Shown here one piece after another: positions 5,907 through 8,491 of a stretch of 8,491 nt of DNA; position 1 is the first letter of the stretch, and every line of letters begins with the position of its first letter. The position numbers and the translations under genes are program-made. The DNA is from Halovenus sp. (GTDB lineage: Archaea; Halobacteriota; Halobacteria; Halobacteriales; Haloarculaceae): contig PUMG01000361.1 in assembly GCA_003551265.1 (NCBI GenBank), forward strand, positions 1-8,491, given 5' to 3'. Under the pieces are notes generated by a model, which did not search any database, had not been told where the DNA came from, and worked only from the letters and a program-made list of their open reading frames with translations.

Positions 5907-7081
5907 CGACCAACCCGACTGTCGCTATTGTGGGTGCAGGTGCGGTCGGTCTCACGGTTGCACACGACCTTGCCAGGAAGGATATCGACGTGACGGTGTA
6001 CGAACGAGGACAGGTCGCTGCCGGGTCGAGCGGACGGGCAGCCGGGGTGTGTTACGACGCCTTCGCCTCCCGGCCCGACGCAGACCTCGGACGAGAGGCA
6101 CTCGAACGGTTCCGCGAGTTCGCCAGGGATGGCGCACCGTTCACCTCGTGTCCCTACGTCTGGCTGGTGCAGCAGGGTGACGAGCAACGAGAACGACGGG
6201 TTCGGGAGGGAATCGAGCGGATGTGTGAACTCGGTGTCGATGCGGTCGAACTCGACGCTTGCGACCTCGCCGAACGCTTTCCCCCAGTCCGGAGTGACGA
6301 CATCGCGGTTGCTGGCGTGACCACAGGTGCAGGGTACACAGACCCTGGAGAGTACACCGCGTGGCTGGCCTCGAAAGCCCGTGGCGTGGGCGCAACAATC
6401 GAGACAGAGATTCCCGTCGAGATAGGAATCGATCCACCTCGCGTGATGCCAGAGGCTGACTCTCGACTGTCGAGGGAAATCGAGGTCGATGCGCTCGTCG
6501 TCGCCGCCGGCGCACATTCGAAGCAACTCCTCGCAGACGCTAACGTACCGATTGCGATGAAGCCCTATCGGGTGCAGGCGCTGGTTGGAACAGTATCACT
6601 CGCCGAGACGGGAGAGAGATGGGGACCGATGGTCTACGACGCGAGCGCGAACTGTTACGCTCGTCCCCATCCCGAGGGGTTGCTCGCGGGCAACGGAACC
6701 GAGGAGGTCGAGGCGGACCCCGACGAGTACGAACGCAGAGCAGACGAGGGCTTCGCTGGCGATTTGGCTTCACGAATCACTCACAGACTTCCAGGGTGTG
6801 CCCTCGATGTTCAAAGAGCCTGGGCTGGGCTGTGTACGGCGACACCTGACCGGAACCCGCTGGTTGGGGAGATTCGAGAGAACGTCTACGTTGCGACTGG
6901 GTTCCAGGGCCAGGGATTCATGCGCTCGCCCGCTATCGGCCGCAGGCTCGCAGACGAGATACTCGACGGGGAGACGCTCGATGGTGAGAGCTCAGACAGA
7001 AACGGTATCGACGCGTTCGACCCGACACGTTTCGACGGTGACGAAACGTTCGACGTTCGCGAGGGGATGGCTATCGAGTAA
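5903..7081 (+). CDS. FAD-dependent oxidoreductase, DAO family (glycine/sarcosine/D-amino-acid oxidase-like)
   Basis: A 392-residue flavoenzyme, probably cytoplasmic. It opens with a Rossmann FAD site: strand VAIVGAGAVG (7-16), then the acidic end of the second strand, VYERG (32-36), where E34 binds ribose. SSGRAAGVC (42-50) fits the pyrophosphate/isoalloxazine segment of the DAO fold. Family C-terminal motifs are WAGL..ATPDRNPLVGE (307-323) and ATGFQGQGFMRSPAIGRRLADEI (331-353). These enzymes oxidise an amine or amino acid at the C-N bond. The substrate and electron acceptor (oxygen or another) cannot be read from sequence. C311 lies two positions after the glycine that aligns with the flavin-linking cysteine of monomeric sarcosine oxidase, so covalent FAD is not implied. 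Translation starts inside the regulator's stop (ATGA). Residues 355-392 form an acidic tail of the kind seen in haloarchaeal homologues. Confidence 0.92.
   Translation: MTTNPTVAIVGAGAVGLTVAHDLARKDIDVTVYERGQVAAGSSGRAAGVCYDAFASRPDADLGREALERFREFARDGAPFTSCPYVWLVQQGDEQRERRVREGIERMCELGVDAVELDACDLAERFPPVRSDDIAVAGVTTGAGYTDPGEYTAWLASKARGVGATIETEIPVEIGIDPPRVMPEADSRLSREIEVDALVVAAGAHSKQLLADANVPIAMKPYRVQALVGTVSLAETGERWGPMVYDASANCYARPHPEGLLAGNGTEEVEADPDEYERRADEGFAGDLASRITHRLPGCALDVQRAWAGLCTATPDRNPLVGEIRENVYVATGFQGQGFMRSPAIGRRLADEILDGETLDGESSDRNGIDAFDPTRFDGDETFDVREGMAIE
7027..7049. repeat. Perfect 8-base inverted repeat near the oxidoreductase 3' end
   Basis: ACGTTTCG (7027-7034) and CGAAACGT (7042-7049) are separated by seven bases and lie inside the gene's last codons, about 30 bases before the stop. 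The heptamer ACGTTCG follows twice in tandem (7046-7059). It could form an mRNA hairpin, but no T run follows directly, and Asp/Glu/Phe-rich coding sequence can produce such repeats by chance. Confidence 0.4.
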
Positions 7082-7097
7082 CATACCACCACACTGC

Positions 7098-7105
7098 TTT
7101 TTATT
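7098..7105 (+). promoter_or_regulatory. TATA box for a leaderless GNAT gene
   Basis: TTTTTATT is centred about 26 bases before the ATG at 7127, the distance expected when transcription begins at the start codon. The purine stretch AGAGGT abuts the ATG directly and is too close to act as a Shine-Dalgarno site. The same T-rich stretch could also help end the upstream operon transcript, whose stop is at 7079-7081. Confidence 0.6.
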
Positions 7106-7126
7106 TGAACTGCCCTCACGAGAGGT

Positions 7127-7726
7127 ATGTTCCCCGAAACGCTCGAATCGGACCGCTTGCGGTTCGAGCGCCTCTCACACGAGACGGTTGATGTGTTCGA
7201 GTTGTACGAGATTCTGGGTCCGAACCCTGCTGCTGCGGAGATATTCGAGTATCTCGACTCCTCGCCACACCGGACGGTGAAAGAGACCGACGACAAAGTA
7301 CGAAGAGCAAAAGAACACTTCGACAGCGGCGAGTGGGTCCAGTACGCGATTCGTCCGAAATCAACCGAAGCCAGCGCTGGTGCCCTCGCAGGGGTCGCGG
7401 GTCTGTATCCGAAGTGGGAGCGTCGGGTCGCAACGCTCGGAATCATCCTAGACAGACCGTTCTGGGGGAACGGATACTCGGGTGAGCGTGCGGAGGTGTT
7501 TCTCGAACTCTCGTTCGACCGTCTGGACCTCGACCTGGTCACAGTCAAGTACATCGACGGAAACGAGCGGTCGAGGCGGGCTATCGAGAAGTACGTCGAC
7601 CGCTTCGGTGGCCAGTACGAGGGACTTCTGCGTCACTCACTGGCGGTCGAAGGCGAGGTGTACGACTGTCACCGCTATTCCATCAGCAGCGAGGAGTACA
7701 AATCGAAGTCTCAAATCACTCCGTAA
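7127..7726 (+). CDS. GNAT-family N-acetyltransferase, RimJ/RimL-like
   Basis: A 199-residue enzyme expected to transfer acetyl from acetyl-CoA to an amino group of a small molecule or protein. The start ETLESDRLRFERLS (4-17) is the usual first strand of the RimJ/RimL group. The central strand VATLGIILDRPFWGNGYSGERAE (101-123) carries the acetyl-CoA loop (W113-G-N-G-Y-S-G-E-R), and DLDLVTVKYIDGNERSRRAIEKYVDRFGG (134-162) is the typical end of the fold, with the N-x-x-S-x-x-A-I-E-K helix. The C-terminus (175-190), ending YSISSEE, is also seen in related haloarchaeal proteins. The acceptor substrate is unknown. The gene appears to have its own leaderless promoter 45 bases after the oxidoreductase. 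Its last 11 bases overlap the end of the convergent gene on the minus strand. Confidence 0.92.
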   Translation: MFPETLESDRLRFERLSHETVDVFELYEILGPNPAAAEIFEYLDSSPHRTVKETDDKVRRAKEHFDSGEWVQYAIRPKSTEASAGALAGVAGLYPKWERRVATLGIILDRPFWGNGYSGERAEVFLELSFDRLDLDLVTVKYIDGNERSRRAIEKYVDRFGGQYEGLLRHSLAVEGEVYDCHRYSISSEEYKSKSQITP

Positions 7727-8183
7727 CGTCGACGACTTCGGCGTCGGCGCACTCGCGGAGGTCGTCGGGGTCGATGGGGAACACCGCTCTCGGGGTGCCA
7801 GCGGCAGCCCACACCGTCTCGAACGCTGTGAGGTCCTCGTCGAGGTACACCTGAACTTCGGTGTCGTGACAGAAAGGTGGGACGCCCCCGATGGCGTAGC
7901 CGACGGTCTCTCGCACCTCATCCGGTTCGGCCATGCGTGCTTCGTGGACGCCACGCAGCGTCGCCAGTTTTCGGGTGTCGACGCGGTTCGCGCCGCTGGT
8001 GACGACCACGACGACGGTGTCGGCGACGAACACGAGCGAACTGGCGATCTGTGCAACGTCACATCCGATTGCTGCAGCGGCGTCTTTCGCAGTTTTCGTC
8101 CCCTCCGGAAACTCCTGTACGTCGATGTCGAGCCCGTACTCGTCTCTTGCTCGCTGTGCAAACTCGGCCTGGCGGTTACTCAT
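7716..8183 (-). CDS. YbaK/ProX-type aminoacyl-tRNA deacylase domain protein
   Basis: A single-domain protein of 155 residues, the usual length for free-standing members of this family, which hydrolyse mischarged tRNAs (for example Cys- or Ala-tRNA-Pro) in trans. Seen here: FPEGTKTAKDAA (25-36), IASSLVFVAD (46-55), VVVTSGANRVDTRKL (59-73) and AIGGVPPFCHD (97-107), with the last two being the family's substrate-pocket strands. The lysine usually found in the I-x-K-S-L segment is replaced here: residues 48-49 are Ser-Ser. Activity should therefore not be assumed, and the tRNA it acts on is unknown. The frame is also open from a GTG at 8249, but the ATG at 8183 gives the normal family N-terminus and the 22 added residues match nothing I know. 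It is divergent from hemC and ends tail to tail with the acetyltransferase. No convincing TATA box was seen. Confidence 0.88.
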   Translation of the reverse strand: MSNRQAEFAQRARDEYGLDIDVQEFPEGTKTAKDAAAAIGCDVAQIASSLVFVADTVVVVVTSGANRVDTRKLATLRGVHEARMAEPDEVRETVGYAIGGVPPFCHDTEVQVYLDEDLTAFETVWAAAGTPRAVFPIDPDDLRECADAEVVDVTE

Positions 8184-8261
8184 GAACCCGGTTTCGAAGG
8201 GGGACGACGTATGTGTATCGGGAGCGAATCGCAGTGTGTCCGAATCCACAACGGCGAACGA

Positions 8262-8271
8262 CGATACTTTT
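8262..8271 (+). promoter_or_regulatory. Candidate TATA element for hemC
   Basis: CGATACTTTT is the only AT-rich stretch upstream of hemC. Its centre is about 30 bases before the ATG, implying a leader of only a few bases. No Shine-Dalgarno sequence lies before the ATG; the bases there are a short GA repeat (GAGAGAGAGA, 8286-8295). Confidence 0.4.
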
Positions 8272-8297
8272 CACGTCGGCATACCGAGAGAGAGACA

Positions 8298-8491
8298 ATG
8301 ACTACTGGGGAGACCTTACGGCTCGCAACACGCGGGTCACAGCTCGCACGCTGGCAGGCGGAGTTGGTGAAAGACCGACTGGAGACGAGACGACAGCCGG
8401 TCGAACTCGTCGAGGTCGAAACGACGGGAGACCAGATACGCGACGAACTCATCCACCGCCTCGGCACGACTGGGGCGTTCGTCCGCAGCCT
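8298..8491 (+). CDS. hemC: Hydroxymethylbilane synthase (porphobilinogen deaminase), 5' part
   Basis: Only the first 64 codons and two bases are in the window; the frame runs open to the edge. The product joins four porphobilinogen units into hydroxymethylbilane, an early cytoplasmic step leading to sirohaem, haem and cobalamin. The family start is clear: LRLATRGSQLARWQAELV (7-24), where R12, S14 and Q15 belong to the conserved substrate-binding loop, then VEVETTGDQI (38-47) and the flexible segment LGTTGAFVRSL (55-65), equivalent to the bacterial GGKGLFVKEL. The catalytic aspartate and the cysteine that carries the dipyrromethane cofactor would lie beyond the window. The ATG at 8298 gives an N-terminus of normal length. 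The gene is divergent from the YbaK-type gene, with 114 bases between the two starts. Confidence 0.95.
   Translation, partial: MTTGETLRLATRGSQLARWQAELVKDRLETRRQPVELVEVETTGDQIRDELIHRLGTTGAFVRS

Noticed and set aside
5765..6526. A 253-codon minus-strand open frame opposite the regulator and oxidoreductase
   Set aside because: It is antisense to two well-supported genes; its Cys/Arg-rich, non-acidic composition is unlike a haloarchaeal protein.
6585..7554. Long alternative frames over the oxidoreductase and acetyltransferase (plus 6585-7280, minus 6886-7554)
   Set aside because: Both are basic, Ser/Arg-rich translations overlapping clear DAO and GNAT coding sequence, typical of shadow frames.
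8184..8249. GTG start adding 22 residues to the YbaK-type protein
   Set aside because: The ATG at 8183 gives the normal family length and N-terminus; the extension has weaker codon bias and no recognisable homology.

Overview
This window is from a haloarchaeon (class Halobacteria). The coding DNA is GC-rich with strongly G/C third positions, and the proteins are acidic (many Asp/Glu, few Lys). Start regions carry archaeal TATA-like boxes about 27 bases before the start codon, as in leaderless haloarchaeal transcripts. Where Shine-Dalgarno sequences occur they match the haloarchaeal 16S tail (…GAUCACCUCCU). No mobile element, CRISPR array, tRNA or rRNA was seen.

Layout from left to right. (1) Positions 18-3289, minus strand: pheS-pheT, the alpha and beta subunits of phenylalanyl-tRNA synthetase. 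They overlap by one base, and an 11-base Shine-Dalgarno match for pheT lies inside the last codons of pheS. (2) 3524-3970, minus: a single-domain universal stress protein with an intact ATP-binding motif. Its TATA box is bracketed by an inverted repeat. (3) 4056-4832, minus: an unrecognised eight-helix, histidine-containing membrane protein that looks like two related halves. (4) 4833-5120: an AT-richer divergent control region with several small inverted repeats. (5) 5121-7081, plus: a winged-helix regulator with a FilR1-like effector domain, overlapping by ATGA with a FAD-dependent amine/amino-acid oxidoreductase of the DAO family. (6) 7127-7726, plus: a RimL-like GNAT acetyltransferase from its own leaderless promoter, overlapping tail to tail with (7). 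(7) 7716-8183, minus: a YbaK/ProX-type aminoacyl-tRNA deacylase-like protein. (8) 8298 to the window end, plus: the first 64 codons of hemC (hydroxymethylbilane synthase, tetrapyrrole biosynthesis).

Most of the window is housekeeping: translation, translation quality control, haem synthesis and stress response. The part least explained by known biology is 4056-7081, where a regulator co-expressed with a flavoenzyme faces a divergent gene for an uncharacterised histidine-bearing membrane protein across a short region of candidate operators. Whether these three genes form one functional unit is inference from layout only.
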